Assembly: GCA_964030785.1 (NCBI GenBank)
Contig: OZ034968.1
Location: forward strand, 44,454,186 to 44,518,185
Length of the DNA stretch: 64,000 bases
From: Siderastrea siderea
Taxonomy: Eukaryota; Cnidaria; Anthozoa; Scleractinia; Rhizangiidae
Direction: 5' to 3'
The notes under the pieces are model-generated. The model was not told the origin of the DNA. It searched no databases and saw only the letters and a program-made list of their open reading frames with translations. Shown one piece after another: positions 1 through 13,800 of the stretch. A program made the position numbers and the translations under genes. Position 1 is the first letter of the stretch. Every line of letters begins with the position of its first letter.

Positions 1-332
1 CAAGGACTTAAGACTCGCCAAGGCAGCTTCCTGTAGACAAAATAGCATCACTAGGCTGTATGATTTTACAGGATGGCATTATTACACTCCATAATATTGA
101 ATGAAAGTAGCGCGCGCTCTAATTAGCTGTTTTTGAAGCGAAGAATAGAAAACCATTTTCACTCCGTAAAAATCTCTAACGAAATCCTGTGTGTTACATC
201 TGAGAATCTAGAGTAGTGTTATCTCTTATAAGGTTGGGTGAAACAGTGAAAAGGTGAAGAATCGTCTTAAATACATTAAGCTTCCTTTATTGCTACAGTA
301 AGCAACTCATAAAAACAAACTAATTCTCGTAC

Positions 333-1816
333 CAGTGCCGGCAGAGCTTCGTCCAAGTCCCTCTGGGCGTCATCAGCGATGGCTTGGGTCTCAGCAGCTT
401 TCTTTGCGGCCTCCTCTTCTTCTCGTTGTACAACAACTTTAGTCTCATTCGCAACTTCCTGATAAACGTAATGGACAAGGAGTGTACTGAATTTCTGTTT
501 TCGGTTGTTATTCTAACACAATGAAGGCACTGGAAAATTCGTTCCATGTAACAAACGAGCGTCAAACGATCAAAGATTAAAGCAAACAATCCTCGTTCGT
601 TTGCAGCGATGCCGATCGACTTTATCATAATCTCTGCTTCCTTCGGGGAATTGTAATTTACTATCCTAATTTACTCAGGACCGTAGGGTCTACAAAGTAG
701 GGCGAACTTCGTTTACGTCGGCGTTGTTTGATTGCATTGAGGTCAATGTCGTACTCCGACAATATGAAGGTCCGCAACACGAAAAACAGCAAGAGAAGCA
801 AAATAAAAGAGATGTTTCTTTACCGAGTCCACTTTAATTTTTTCCATGGTCTCTACAGTTTCTTCAGCTGCTTGGGCTAACAGAGGCTGCATGGTCTCCA
901 GTTCTTCCTGTAACTTTTCTACTTCATCTGCTGTGTTTAGCAACTGTGCATCAAAAGAAGGGACAAAAGAGCAAATGAGTAAACATTATAGCAGCAAACA
1001 GCCTAAAAGGTTTCTTTCTGGTGGTAGTATGTCAAAATACAAGGTTGTTCTAAAAACTATTTCCCGTAAGAGCCTAGAACTACAAACATAAACAGCATAA
1101 ACAGCATAAACAGCAAAGTGTGAGATCCAAAAACTAAAAAACAATAAAACAAACAATCTAACAAATGCTGATTGGAGAGGGGGCTTACATCGCACCGAAA
1201 AACTCGAACTTTGTTTTCTAAGGGTTGTGTTTCACCAGCGCGACGTGAACTACCTTTAAACTGAGTAAGAGTTGGAGGCGGAGATGGTCAATAGAGAGCC
1301 ACGGGTGTTTAACAGAGATTGAGGTCTTGATATAGTTTTACGGTAATGTAATCATACTTAATTTTATTTGTGATGACTGGGGTGAAATATTCAGGACTTT
1401 TCTATGTGTTTGGTGGCAAATGCAGCTTGGTAAATAAAATATCAGAAGTAGGATAAAATACATCAACGTTTATGATAGATAGGAAGCTACCGACCTTGTC
1501 TAAGCCAAGTTTTGTCCTGTTTCTTGCTGTAAGAAACTCCGACTTCTTCAAACCAACTAACTTTCGGAATGTGCCTAAGAGCTCCAAGTAGCTTTCGAAA
1601 ACGAAACAAAGAAAACAATAATCACTTCATCCATTAAAAAAAAAAAACAAGAACAAAAACACAATGCATTTCAAATTTGATTTACTATACAAAGTACATT
1701 AAAAGCTTGTTTTCAAAATACCTAGTGGGCGTGACATAGTTGTGTCGAGACAACTCAGCCAGATATTGCTTGGACTTGAGAGATACAGCCTGGTGAATAA
1801 CTCCACACATAGAAAC
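333..1816 (-). CDS. DNAH1: DNAH1 exons 47-50: start of microtubule-binding stalk (CC1)
   Basis: Exons 1722-1816, 1495-1591, 824-943 and 333-458. After [18 protein letters not shown] the chain becomes a heptad-rich coiled coil ([17 protein letters not shown], then [20 protein letters not shown]). This is the outgoing strand of the stalk that carries the microtubule-binding tip. Exon 50 ends DEALPAL with a GTACGA donor at 327-332. The next exon (tip region) must lie left of position 1. Phases are 2, 0, 0 and 0 and match exactly. Confidence 0.95.
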
Positions 1817-4800
1817 CTGTGGGAAAAACAAAAATACGCAGCTGACATCACGATCACACTTAGCTGTCTGACAAGAAAATATAGCCAACACAAACAACTG
1901 TTTCAGGCGAAGTTAATCAACTATAATGTAGAACTCAGTTTGCGTTCCAGTACCCTATACGACCTAAATTGCCGCCTAGCAGAAAAATTGACAAACATGG
2001 TAAATTTTAAGCTTGGTCACAAAAATAATTACGTTGTAATATTCAGGATGCCACGTACGTGGGACAAATAAAGAATCTGGGGCCTCGAGGGGAATCGAAA
2101 CCACGACTTTTCGTACACCGGTCGGATGTTCTAACCACTGAGCCAGTGGGAGACACTTTGCGAACGAAGTCAGATTAGTTTTTAGTTTTTTAGTAAGTTT
2201 TCCTACAGTAGTTTTAGTAGAAAATATTTGATTTAGTTGGCTATAGTCTTTTTTTTTATGCTTACAGAAGTGAATGTATTTTGGAAACTGTTATAGGCCA
2301 TTGCCAATTTTTATGATTCATGCTATAGTAGTCAGGTTATATATTGCTTAATTTTAATTTCAAATATTTCTGTAATTTATGTACATATTTTCAAATAAAA
2401 TTAGGAGGCCAAGGAGAATTTTACTGACGGATGGCACAGAAAATGAACTTGTCTCGCAGACAAATTACAACACAACTTGCACAAACACAGACCGAAAATG
2501 TGTAATGTAGTATATCCCGGCTGCATTGGCTATTTCTTGAAGTTTTTTTCGTTGCCCAGGTAACAGAAAAGTCACTTGAAGGGTACGTTACTCTAAACAA
2601 TTTCCGTGCAAATTGTGCCGAAATTTTGTTACGAAAGAATAAGTGCTAAGTATCGTATGTCAAATATAACACCACTTATAAGAAATCTGAGTCAGGTTAT
2701 GCAAGCATGAGGTCCTCAAAGCTACTGACATACAGTACCGCTCCAAAGTATTGGTGCATTTTCCACGATCCTGCCGCGGTGGAATCGAGGTTGCCGAGGG
2801 TGCCGAGGTTGTGGTTTTCGTCCCACCGCGGCAAATTCGAGGAAAACAAAATGGCGGCGGACCAGGTTTCGCCGCATGCTTGTGCACCAATACTTTCGAG
2901 CGGTACTGTATGCAACGCATGTTTTTCATGTAGTCTGTTTGCTTTGAATGTTTGCAGTCATGTCAGATGAACTTGGACACACGTTGAAAGTGAACAGCTT
3001 CAAAAATCTCAGCTTGGCCCTGACCCATTCCCACTCGCTATTTAGTTGTTTTTTGGGGCGGTGGAAGACTGGATACGAGAGTGGATGATATTCCAATAGC
3101 CCTTTTCACAGTTACCTTTTCTCATTTGCAATGCAATATATTTGAACGTGAATGTGAGGCAATTTCGGGCAAAAAGTGCAAAACTGCCCGAAATTGCCTC
3201 ACATCTACGTTCAAAGACATTGTAATGCAAATGAGAAAAGGTAACCGTGAAAAGGGCTATTACATACCAATCCCTCCATGGCAGAGGAGTCCTCCAGCTC
3301 TGGAATTTCTCCAAGAAAGGTCGAGGCCACGGAACGCAGAGCTTCCTCCGGCCACGCCGAGAACCAGTCGATGGTACAACAGTTAACCAGGGACGGAAAT
3401 TGACGGAGACGAGCTCGGAATATCTCACCGATTGGGCTGTGGAGAAAAAGGTTTCCGGTCAATTATCGACGGAGCTACGAACGAGCAAACAAGGTTCTCG
3501 AGAAAACCGCAGGCGGACACAGTAAATCATACGCTACAAGATTTGTGTATGTACAAGACTGAAACTTTTTCCAAGTTGCGAGACTTAAACGTTTCCTAAG
3601 TTAAAACTTATTTTTCTCTCCTTCAAAATTCTCAGAGACAGAAACGTATAATAAGAAACGAACAATTTACCAATTTTAATCACTGAAGTGGATTGTTCAC
3701 TGAGGTGAATAACTGTCTTAGTATATACCAAAACGGTGGATAGCCAACACCAAATAGTTCTTTTTTTCTGAAAAAAAAAAAAGAGCAAAAGTCCTGCGCC
3801 AAATCCAGGACAATGTCGGGAGGTAAATAGCAGATATTATCCCGAGTTTGAGTGGCCAATCAGAGAGCACAGAAAACACTAACCACTGGTTTGGTACATA
3901 CTAATGAAGGATTACAAGGTGAAACAAGCAACGTGCGTCGATGGAAGCTGCGATGGATGAACGATGCCCACTATACGTACCTCATACAAATTACGGAATG
4001 TGTGTTGGCTCTAACGCGTTTAGTAAACGCTGAGTACAAATTTGCCTTGGTAGGCTGCAGTCCCAGATCAAGAACCACGGGTTTCATGGCTGTAAAGATG
4101 GTATCCAGTTCATCCTGGGCGAAGATATTTGGCACATCACCTGCGTTTAGGATATTGTTCAAGTCTTCCAGAAAACTTTCACTCTTAATCTGCGTAAATT
4201 AGAAACAAAATCGTATGTACATGGCAAAGTTCGACAAAACAGGTCCCATAAATTTGGAACTTTTAACATGGCGACATCCCTACTTGTCACGTTTTCCGCG
4301 TTTCAATGTCTCTTTATTCAAATCTCGTCTTTCATTAAACACGGCATATTTATTTGAGCGCGGATTACATAGCCAGCCTAGCGTTTCACCCGTTAGTTAT
4401 TTTCGTATGTTTACCTGTGTATCGCTGAACAGAAACACCATGGATTTGTTTTCTACTCCTGACTTCAGCAGCACTTTCTTCAGATCTTCACGCCATTCAG
4501 GTACACCGTAATTCTTCGCCAGCTCAATCTGGAAACACTCATACTCAGCCCTGGATCAAACAACCAAAAATTAATAAATAAATTTTTTTTCCAAAAAAGG
4601 GCCAACATTTGATTAAAAGGCCAGTATAAAAGAAGGATGTTTGCACGGAATTCTCTTACGCCAAATGTTGGGTCAATAAATGTGACTTCATTCAAATGAA
4701 TCTTACGAACAAGTATTTTCAGCCAAATAAACTAAACTGAATCTGGGGCTGGTATTGGTCAGTTAGACACGCATTTTTGGAATCAAAAGACTTCAAAGAA

Positions 4801-7800
4801 GGATCATGCCTGATCTAAAACTAAATCTCCAGTGATGCTTTGAGTCTCTCGTAGACACTCGATGCTAGCTTTCTCTTGTTATCGCGCGATTGTTTAAAGC
4901 AAAGAGTAAAACCAACGGTACGTGAACCGATTGATTGTAAAGCTTATTCAAAGATGTCTTTAGTCGATAATAGTTCGCGAGGCCGCAAGAACAACTCACA
5001 TGTGCGCTGCCAGTCGTGTAAGACTCTGGCGTCCACTTCCTCCCACACCAAGCAAGAGGGCGTTACCAAGCGGCTGGCGAATTACACGGCTGATACGCGA
5101 CACGTGACGTACAGCGTCAGCAAACAGAACCAGTTTCATCTGAGCAGTGTTGATTTGATTGTAGTCGTCAAGGTACTCTTCCATGATCTTCACCATCTGT
5201 TAAAGAAAGAAGGGTAACACTGATGGTAAAAACCTGTCATTCTCGACCAACAGACTTAACGAATTGTCAAAAGGAAAAGGAGAGAAATAAAACACCAAAC
5301 CAACCAACTTGCTGCTGTTTGTCGCAGTCGAGTAAAGGTATTGCATACAAGTGGGTGGTGTTAGCTCGTGTTGCACTAGAAAGCTTTTTGTTTGCCTGAG
5401 ACAATTTACGTAATCGATTGTATATTTAGTTGAAAATATCTCGGACTGAATACATTACCGACTGAATTACTGACTCTGCCTGACTGGGTGACTGACTGAG
5501 TGAATAATTGACTGACTGACTGACTGACTGACTGTCTGAGAGAACAATTGAATAGTCCCTCATTAGAGCATTGATTAAACAGATTATATAATTATTTATT
5601 ACATCGTATGATCGAATGATTCACTGACTGAGTGGCTGATGGATTGGTTCAAGTGAGCAAGGTACGTGACTAGAGACCTCACCTTGTCAAAATCAGGCAC
5701 TTCAGCATAAATCTTATTCTCTGCACTGGGAACCATAAAATCACCGTAAATCATGGTGGAATCTTTCACCACATCGTTCATGGAAGTCTCAAATCCAGAC
5801 GCCATCTTGTCCCTAATCAAATCCACAAACCATTTTCTGTCTTCGTCGTTGACCAGCCGATCCTGGAACACTCGGCAGTTCTCGTGGTACCACAGTCTTA
5901 ATACATCATTTTTATCGTTGAGTTTTAGCGGCTGAGCCATAAGAATCCCTTGGAAAACTTTGGACAAGTCGCGCAGGTTAAATGTGTAATGGCTCTTGGC
6001 TGGAGTGGGTAACAACTGGAAAAAGAATGTATTGTATTGTATTGTATTGTATTTGTACTTTGTAATTAAGTATTATAGAGATGACTGTAAGTAGTACTCA
6101 TTGTAAATTATTTGCTTGTTCTTTAGTTTCCTCAATGTAGGATTGTGTTAATAATAATAAAAAAAAGACAAAATGGAAAATGAACGATATAGATTGGAGC
6201 GGGATTTCTATTGACTGACGTAACACCAAAGTAAACACAACAAACACGAACAGTATAAATCGTCAACCAGATCTAAGAAAACAAACTAACAAACAAACAA
6301 AGAAACAAACAAAATACAAACGCACAAAAACATTGACCGTTCTGTCTGTACAGAACGGACGAAAATTCACTTGATATCTCCCTCTTGGTGTTCCAGGGGC
6401 ATTCTTTGTGTGAGCGAAGGCACATTAATCATATTTTTAGCAAAGTTTTGAAGAAACGCGAGCAAAATCCTCGTGACAGCTCCTTTAAATCTGTTTCTCT
6501 TTTTCATTTTTTTTTCTTTTACCTGAGTTATAACTGTGTTATAAACTGCGATAGTGTTCTCGACCAAACTGTCACAAAGTGTCTTTTTATCCTCCTCCCC
6601 AGCGTAGGAAGCTAAATCAAAATAAAGACAGGAATTAGGTCCGTTGATACTACAAAATGCGATCTCCCGCTATTGGTGTCGGTTGGATGTATTAATTTCC
6701 AGTTCTGATTGGTTCACTGGTTTGTTGGGTTTGTTGTGACTGGCCAGAGTCGTTGCTTTGATTTTGGTTTAATGACCCTCATCTGAGAACTGCTCCAAAT
6801 TTATAGTATTGCTAACGTCCTGTAAAACGTGTTGCTACAATTCAATATACTCTAGGTACACAAGACATGCAACTGCTAAGAACTGATTTGCCACTACCTC
6901 GCTTTCCTGGCTAACATAAGTCATACCAACACGGCAAACACAAATTAATTAGTTTTCTTCCCTTTACACTACTCTGACCTGCTAAAGCTTTGTTTCTCTC
7001 TGTAAAACAAGTTAAAGTGTGTTAGTACTAACTCTCCACTGACTCTAACTTAGATTAAGACAAATGTACAACATTATGGCTAGAAAAGAAATAAGCATGA
7101 AAAATAATGCATTTAGAGAAGGGTAAACCGCATCATTTTCTTTTATTTTTCTAAACTATGTGACGCTCCGTTCACACTGCTTATTGAACTAACCACTCAA
7201 CATTGGTTTCCTAGTCAGTTCAATGTAAACTTGAACGCTAGTCAAAGGGTCACCTCCTGTTGAGAGAAGTCTTTGGTAAATGGCAATCTCTCTAGAGCGA
7301 CTACTAGGGCTGCAACGATACATTTTCCCACGATACGATACATATCTCGATACAAGGGCCACGACACGATACGCAATACGATACACTACTCTGCGCCACA
7401 AAACTAGTTACCAACAACTTACACTACTTTTAAATGTTAAATTTATTTCCATAATAAAAAATTTAACACAGTGATTAAAGACAGTGATGTCCCAAATTTG
7501 TTGATGTAGTATATTTTATTGTATCGGAATATCGTGATATCTTATTTAAATATCGATATTCGTATCGTTGGAAAAAATATCGTGGTTGACCGATGCATCG
7601 GTGTATCGTTGCAGCCCTAGCGAGTACCCTTGTGAAGTCCCGTTTGAATTAAAACTGAGTCAAACGCCGCATTCAGAATCTTTCGTAATAGCAATTTCGT
7701 TTTTAAAAGTGACAGTCTTATGAAATCTAGTTAAGTCCTATCACATCTCGGTCAAACACTGTAATTAGAGTCTCTCGAAAACTGCAATCTCCGTTTTCAA

Positions 7801-10800
7801 CCAACTCCTTTCCTTATTCCAAGCGTCGCTGCTTACGAGACACTCAACTATAGTCTCAGAATGATGGCCAAAAAGCTCTTAGACGAGAAATGAAAGTTGC
7901 GGGCAATTTGAAAAACGAACTGAAGTTGGCACTGCATGCCGTTTTTCTTCGGAGGTGGGTGCGACTACACCTTGATTGGCCAAGGCTAGTGAAACGCGAC
8001 GACACTGAATGGTTCACATTTGACCCTTCCAAACCATGTGTCCACTAAGGTACAGTCACTTAATCAGTGCCTTACCTATCCAAGATCTAAGAATAGTAGC
8101 AAAGATGCGGTGTTTACTCTCATCCTCCAGCTCAGTAAAAGACAAGTGATTGAAATGCCTCAGGAATCGAGGGGTAACAGGATTTCTGCCACCCCCTGGG
8201 GGACCCATTGACGCTATGAAGTTGATATCCACCAGCTCACGGAAGGTTCCTACAGTAAGAAGACAGAAGGCGAAATGTTCAGAACCGACTTCGTTCACAG
8301 CGTCTAGGCTTTCTAAAGCTAAAGGGGCGGTGACAAGAGATCTGGCAAATGGCAGGTCACTAGTTTCCAAACATATTTGAGACCTTAATTATTTCAAATG
8401 GTGGAAGGCTCGCTATTGGTCTATTTTAATGTCACGTGATCCACTGTTTGTCAGTCTTTTCTCTTGTATTAGGTTCAAGGTTTTCTTGCGACCAAATGTA
8501 TCGCAAATTGTAAGGAGGATTTACATACCTATGGCCTTTCTATCGTACCACCCCTTGTGGTCACAATATTGACGCAGGATTTCTATTGGAGGCTGAGCAC
8601 CGTACACCTCAAGTGCGGGCATATTGAGGTCATCGACAAAGAACACAAAGTGCTTTCCAAGAGGAGGGCCAAACACACCTTTACGTCTGAAGAAAGAAAA
8701 AATTGGAACGATGACTGCGATATAAGTGAGGAAATACGGGGAAATTGGAAGCATTTTGAGGAAAACACGATAAGTAAGTAGAAGAATCAACAAAAGAGTA
8801 CAGTTATGGAATTGGTAGAACACATTAAATTATTAAGGTTTGAGGAGAGACGAGAGCAACTAAAAAAGTGATAATGACAACGACAACAATAACAATGAGG
8901 ATGATCTTGGTGGTGATGAGGATGTCGACGATGACACGATGACGATGATGACGATGATGACGATGATGATAAGGCAAAAGTGTAAAATTAAAGGGGCAGG
9001 TTGTAAGATAAGTTTCGAACGTTGAAGGAAAGGAAACAAAAGGAAGCAGAAATATCGAACAGTGATACCTCTTGTCGAGTTTGCTGTCGATAATATCCTG
9101 TGTTTGATTAGCAGAGGTTCGTGCAGAGAAATTCAGGAAATGAGACAAGAACTCTTTTGGCATGTTGTTGAGTAACTTGTTTGCTACACACAGGGTTTTA
9201 CCGGAACCTGTTGGTCCTACACACATCACCTGAAAAGGAAAAGTAACAAGATATCCTCAGACGGAAAGAAACTACAATCGAGTCCAAACACCGCCACTCG
9301 TTTTAAATGCTTTTTTGGAATTGTGTTGAAAAGCATGCTACCAAAACTGCAGGGCTAACCAACTTTCCGACCCTATGATCTTAAACAAGAAGACTTTGAT
9401 TTACCAAGTACCTTTTTGTGCTCCCTAGCTTGACAGGCAAACCATCCACCAATTAAGTAGCTATAACATAAATTCAGGTACCATTTCTCTGGTGAGTACG
9501 TTCAAAAACTTGATCGTGTGCTCTTTCAAGATAGTTCCCGAGGCTATGATTTTTGGGACTAGGGCGTAGTCCCAAAAGTTTACTTAGTTATTGTCTTTTT
9601 TTTGTAAAGTTGAAATGCAAGAAAATTAAGATACAAAAGAGCTAAGAAGACGAAAACAATTTAATAAAAAAAAGGGAATCCTCGGCGAGCAGGGGAATCA
9701 ATTTAAGTTCGACTTTTTCAGCACACACTATTCGCTTGTGCCTGTAAAGTTTCTGCAAATGATACGTACCTTCTTGTTGTTTGTTAAGAGCATTTCCAAG
9801 ATAAACGATCCTCTGACGAGGTCCATGGTTGGTATAATGATATCAGAGAAGTTCATTTCTGGTTGGATGTCCGGCATGGCTACATTTGCCATCCAGTTTA
9901 CCCACTTGACCTGTAGCATATCAAAGAGCTGTTTAAACGATCGAACGTTTATCAGCCGACTTTGTTATAAGACATATGCCATACAAAAAATTTTCAAAGC
10001 TAGCTAGTTAAAACAAGGTTTGTCAAATTCTCAATCTCCGTTATTGTATTTCCAGCTTTCTCACTGCTTCACCACAAACAGGATACCGACGAATAACTTT
10101 GCTTATCCTTATAAGAAAATAAGTTCCTGTCGTAGAGCAAAAGTGTTATCCAAAAACATGTCAAAAAATTGAGCAACGATTACCCAAGTTGAGAGGTTTC
10201 GGTCCACTTTTTCTGGCAAACCCCCCACCTACCCCTCCCCTAACCCAACATGTTTTACTTGTTATCATTTAGGGCGAAATGTTGGGTTAGGGGAGGGGTA
10301 GGTGGGGGAGTCTTCCAGAAACGTGGGATGATCGACAATTTCATTGAAAAACTTTTCTCAGCTGCTTGTCGAATAGGAGGAGGTTATAACGAACTCGGCC
10401 CTGTGTGCATGCCTCAACGTGCACTCGTGGCCACCACAAACCAACGGATAGCAAACCAAAAAGAAGTTTCACTACTCAATTTTAGAACCAAACGTTCCGT
10501 GAGTACAAACGACCAATTGTATCAAAAGTATTTAAATATCTTCATGCACAGTTTACTGGGGTGGTCAAATGATGACAATGTATGAACTGGACATCGCTGG
10601 GCTTTTAAAGTTATCGTCACATTCATTTTGGAGCAAAAATACAAGAATGACTAAAGCGTCTTTCACTTCAGTTAATCTTTAAGTGCATTATGTAATTAAA
10701 AGCAGAAACAGCGACACGCGGTTTTTTGTTTGTTTTCGTTTATTTTTTGCTTAGAAAAAAGAGAACAATTTAATTTATGAAAGACCGTCGCAGTTGTTTG

Positions 10801-13800
10801 CGCAATTAGGCAGTTGCGAAGAGAAAGACAGAATTTCTTAACGTTTTCTTTTATGCGCAGTTCACATACATGATCTGTCATAAATTTACATGGCTTCAAC
10901 GGAATTTTACACCCACTCTCTGTCTCCTCCTCCTTTTCAATGGTTTCTTTCTATTTTCTCTGAGCTGTGATCCATAAATTCCTCATCCCTTGTTACTTGT
11001 GATTCCTAGTGATTCCCTACCCTCATCCCTCTTAATCTTAATCAAATCTCATACCTCCCCTGCTTTTTGATCCTCATCGTCATCATCTTGTTTGCGGCTG
11101 ACTCCTCCGTCCTCAAGCGCGTAATCATACACCAGGCCATAATTTGGAAACTTCATCGTAATCTGTAAGTTGAACAATTTAAGTCAATTTCTCTGTTGTC
11201 AGTCTAAAAAATTCAAGGCTAGCTTTGGAAAGGCTCACACAGATAAACCTTGTCTTTTTCTCGGCTCATTTTGTTGGGTTATGCAGGGTTGCCACCGAGC
11301 AGACAGAATTCTAACAGTGACTTGCCCTTGAGAAAAATCATCAAATTTTGTTTTTAAGTGTCTCTAACTCGAAACTCCCCAGTTTACCTAGACCTCGGCA
11401 ATCTCTTATTGCTAAGGAATTAGTATTTCTTAGAGAATCACCTTCTCGTCGTCAATCTTCTTTCTTAAAAACTCACTAAACTTCTTCCTTCCGTCGCCAT
11501 CGCACGTTCCTCCAACAGACCAAATAAGGGCGAAGATGAACCAGGGTTCGATCAGGGTCTCAACCAAACCTATCATCTCCGCACTGATGGTCTCGCCCTG
11601 GAAGAAAGAAATCAGAGTATACTCTCTCAAAAACGGGAACGGTCAGGACTTTTTCGTGCTGCCTAATGTCTTACTCTTAAGAGAAAACGAAGTAAAGGAC
11701 TGAAATACCGCAACTTCTAAGGCGCCTTTACACCAGAAGTTGACAAACTGGTCAAAAGTAGAGAACACGTGTTGTCAAACTTTTACACATAAAATGCGAG
11801 TTTCCAACACCACCACCTCTAATCAAAAAAAGTATGTAAATGGCGAGAAGAAAGACTAGTTTTACTTCTTGCCAACATGTTAGGCAACTGATTTTGCAGC
11901 GTTCGCACAAGCCAATTCGTGTTTGAAACATTGGTTTGCTGTGTGACGGCACTTTCAAAGAGGAGTACGCCAAACGGGTACATACGTGTCTGCAGTCTTA
12001 ATGGCGAAACTTCTTATTTTTCACAAAGTACGATGTTGTTGAAAATTAATTAATTTTCTTGAATTAATTTCCTGACATACTTTCAAACAAAGCTGCAACC
12101 CAAGCCGATAGTACTTTGACCGGTACCACACTTTATTTGACTAATTAAATTTGCTTGTACGATCAAAATCAGGGTTGCATTGTTAAAGATTATCGAGCCA
12201 TTTCTGAAACTTGAAAATTAATCTACCCACCTCTTTAGGAACAAACGGTGCAAAGAAACAATCCAGGATGCGCATTAGACCGCACGTCAGGTTACTGTTT
12301 ACAGTAGGAACAAACTCCTTGGTGTTACTCCTCATAAACTTGAGTGAATCCTGAAATTCGTGTACAAAAATTCGACTGAAATATGCATACTTTACAAATC
12401 TTATATGCTAACTCAGTTCACAAAATCTGTCATTAAATGACAATTTCTGATGGCTTTGAAAAATGGATTAGAGAAAACGTGGTAAACATGGCATTGTTAT
12501 ATTGACGTCATCAATCATCAGTATAAATTGTTGAAGTGAAGGTACAGGTCATCATGTTCAGGCAGGAATCGAGGGGGGAGGGGAGGGGTCTATTAAGGCT
12601 ACCATAGACATAACGAGACTACGACCATCAGGGCTAGTAGGTCAATCACATTTGTTCGTTGGCTTGTATGTTGGTTGGTTAGTTCGTTCACTAGTTCGCT
12701 CACTCTTTCTTTCGTTCTTACGCTCTTTAGTTCGTTGGTTGGTAGGTTGGTTAATTTGCTCCATAGTTGGTAGGTTGGTTATTTAAGTAGCCGCTCGTTC
12801 GCTCCTTAGTTGGTTGGTTCGTCATGTATTCGTTCACTGGTTTGTTTTTTCCTACTTTCCTTTGCTGATGCGCTGGTTGGCCGGCTCATTTTTTCTCTCG
12901 TTCCTTAATTATTCTATCTATTGTGATCGTACAGGAAAGAGACGTCCCGAAATGGATTTTTGTTAGAGACATTAACTGGAGTTTCAACAACAGGAGCGGA
13001 GTCAAACGTCAGTTGATGGTATTGCGTCTTGTTATTACCTCTAGGAATCCATCGAACAGAGATTGCAACTTATCCTTGTGATCAAATATGGCGTCAGGCA
13101 GTGTTTTCAGGTAACAGTTAACATACGGCTGAAGACCCAAGATACTAGGTTCCAGGTACACCATACCACAACGGCTGACTGTGGCCGGGGAGGCCACGGC
13201 AAGGTCCATGACCTCAAACATCATCGTCATTGCCTGTGAATAAAGCGCAAATCATGTTCACTACGACGACAGCAAATCACGCCTTCTGTGCATAACTGAA
13301 CAGCAATGTTTTATGTCTACAAACGCTGCCTAGATTTGCTGCTAAGACATTAGCTGTACCATGTACTTTTTTTACACGAAACATACATGTACGTTCCTTT
13401 CAAGTTTCCGTTTTTTTACCGTAAATTAAAACATTAAAGGTAAACTGTATTGGTTACGACAATGAATTCAAAAGTTTTGCTTTACGTTAAGGGCCCTTTG
13501 TAGTGACACCCGGAAAAAAAATATAGCCTGAAACGCTCAAAAACACGGTTTAAATGTTAGGATTAAAGCTGGGCCTACAGGATTAGGTTAGTAGTAAGCC
13601 GTGAGAGTAAACATAGTGTTTATGCCGAAGTTAGCTTGAGCTTTCCAAGGGTGTTCCTTCCTTGCTTCTTTAGTGTCTCGCAAACAAGACAACCGTATGG
13701 CAACGCAGAAACAAACTGCTGTGTCATCAACAACACAGCAAATTATAGGATCACTGTTGAGCTTATTTTCAGGCATTTTCTTTCTTCGTACTCTATAACT

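Noticed and set aside
320..628. 102-codon minus-strand frame overlapping the last DNAH1 exon
   Set aside because: It is in a different frame from the dynein coil; the supported exon is 333-458 with proper splice sites.
4876..5217. 113-codon plus-strand frame
   Set aside because: Antisense shadow of DNAH1 exon 43 (AAA4 P-loop exon).
7305..7619. CRISPR-like or satellite array from CGATACGATAC repeats
   Set aside because: Repeats are short, irregular, and bounded by hAT-like termini with a target duplication.
10250..10585. 111-codon plus-strand frame with Gly-rich start
   Set aside because: Gly run comes from the G-rich inverted repeat; no homology or splice support, within a DNAH1 intron.
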